Source: Bifidobacterium sp. ESL0704
Lineage (GTDB): Bacteria > Actinomycetota > Actinomycetes > Actinomycetales > Bifidobacteriaceae
Length of the DNA stretch: 64,000 nucleotides
NCBI RefSeq assembly: GCF_029392075.1
Contig: NZ_CP113929.1
Location: 1,550,001 to 1,614,000 of the forward strand
Direction of reading: 5' to 3'
Shown here: positions 63,794 through 64,000 of the stretch, piece after piece
Position numbering within the stretch: the first letter of the stretch is position 1
How the letters are laid out: each line of letters starts with the position of its first letter
The notes under the pieces: model-generated
The model's database searches: none
What the model was told of the DNA's origin: nothing
What the model saw: only the letters and a program-made list of their open reading frames with translations
Translations under genes and position numbers: made by a program

Positions 63794-64000
63794 TCACTCC
63801 AATTCGTCGATTTCCTGAGCCGCACGCAGGTTGATGTCGAGAATGACCCTGGTGCCTCCCCCCTGACGCTCGCCCCAACGCACGGTGCCGTTGAAGTCGT
63901 TGGTCACGAAGGTGTTGATGATCTGCGTGCCGAGCCCGGAACCCGAGGTTCGGGCCATGCCGTTGTCTTCCTCGGCCGCGAGCCCCGAACCGTCGTCTTC
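63794..64000 (-). CDS. pdtaS: C-terminus of a PdtaS-like sensor histidine kinase (cut by window edge)
   Basis: The last 68 codons of a minus-strand gene, in frame to the window edge. The translated end reads 'EDDGSGL', then 'SGSGLGTQIINTFV', 'NDFNGTVRWGERQGG' and 'GTRVILDINLR'. This is the G1/G2 end of an HWE/HisKA_2-type ATPase domain, the form found in PdtaS kinases, with the 'GLGTQIV-TLV' and 'GGTRV' motifs. PdtaS phosphorylates PdtaR, the ANTAR regulator, which here is encoded at 32.1-32.9 kb. The gene is convergent with whiB1, as in Mycobacterium. The sensor and phospho-acceptor parts lie beyond the window. Confidence 0.85.
   Translation of the reverse strand, partial: EDDGSGLAAEEDNGMARTSGSGLGTQIINTFVTNDFNGTVRWGERQGGGTRVILDINLRAAQEIDELE

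Overview
The window looks like a chromosomal segment of a Bifidobacterium. The clearest marker is xfp, the phosphoketolase of the fructose-6-phosphate (bifid) shunt, followed by pta and ackA, with guaA divergent upstream and aroA downstream. Actinobacterial markers agree: whiB1-type WhiB, CarD, a PdtaS/PdtaR-type two-component pair, LCP proteins and a pyk-pdtaR-polA-rpsA-coaE-uvrB neighbourhood like that of mycobacteria. A monofunctional haem catalase is present. This is unusual for the genus and is known mainly from bee-gut species such as the B. asteroides group, so an insect-associated or oxygen-tolerant species is my inference. No prophage, insertion sequence, rRNA or CRISPR array was seen.

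Layout. 1-3.3 kb: an AT-rich partial unknown gene, an MFS exporter, a GNAT acetyltransferase and a degenerate ~50-bp tandem repeat. 3.3-13 kb: guaA, xfp, pta, ackA and aroA, the acetate/ATP branch of the bifid shunt with nucleotide and aromatic biosynthesis beside it. 13-19.6 kb: an unknown membrane-anchored protein divergent from a MerR/TipAS regulator, then YaaA and catalase (peroxide defence) divergent from each other, and a flavin monooxygenase-like protein. 19.8-25.3 kb: a DUF2975/Xre/DUF4173-like membrane operon with twin operator-like repeats, a methyltransferase and a membrane-anchored DnaQ-fold exonuclease. 25.3-28.6 kb: tRNA-Pro, a polytopic membrane protein, a NUDIX hydrolase and a Nif3 protein. 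28.9-44 kb: housekeeping genes on the minus strand (polA, pdtaR, a tRNA, pyk, a TerC protein, uvrB, coaE, rpsA, folD), interrupted by one plus-strand sortase-anchored surface protein. 44-47.7 kb: a zinc-type ABC importer with two identical Zur-like palindromes. 47.8-52.7 kb: carD, a two-component system and an SOS-controlled umuDC operon. 52.8-64 kb: comF, a HAD phosphatase, a metallopeptidase-like protein without HExxH, and an envelope cluster (DUF5719, large glycosyltransferase, two LCP proteins), ending in whiB1 and the convergent 3' end of pdtaS.

How the parts fit. Xfp makes acetyl-phosphate, AckA turns it into acetate and ATP, Pta links it to acetyl-CoA and pyruvate kinase supplies the second ATP-yielding step. 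A perfect lac-type operator upstream of pyk points to LacI-family carbon control. PdtaS (window end) and PdtaR (32 kb) probably form one split signalling system. Stress functions (catalase/YaaA, zinc import, umuDC, uvrB, polA) are well represented. I did not find one clearly novel multi-gene system. The most unusual signals are regulatory or structural DNA: several perfect palindromes, symmetric repeat arrays and a class-I tRNA that appears to carry a Leu(CAA) anticodon.
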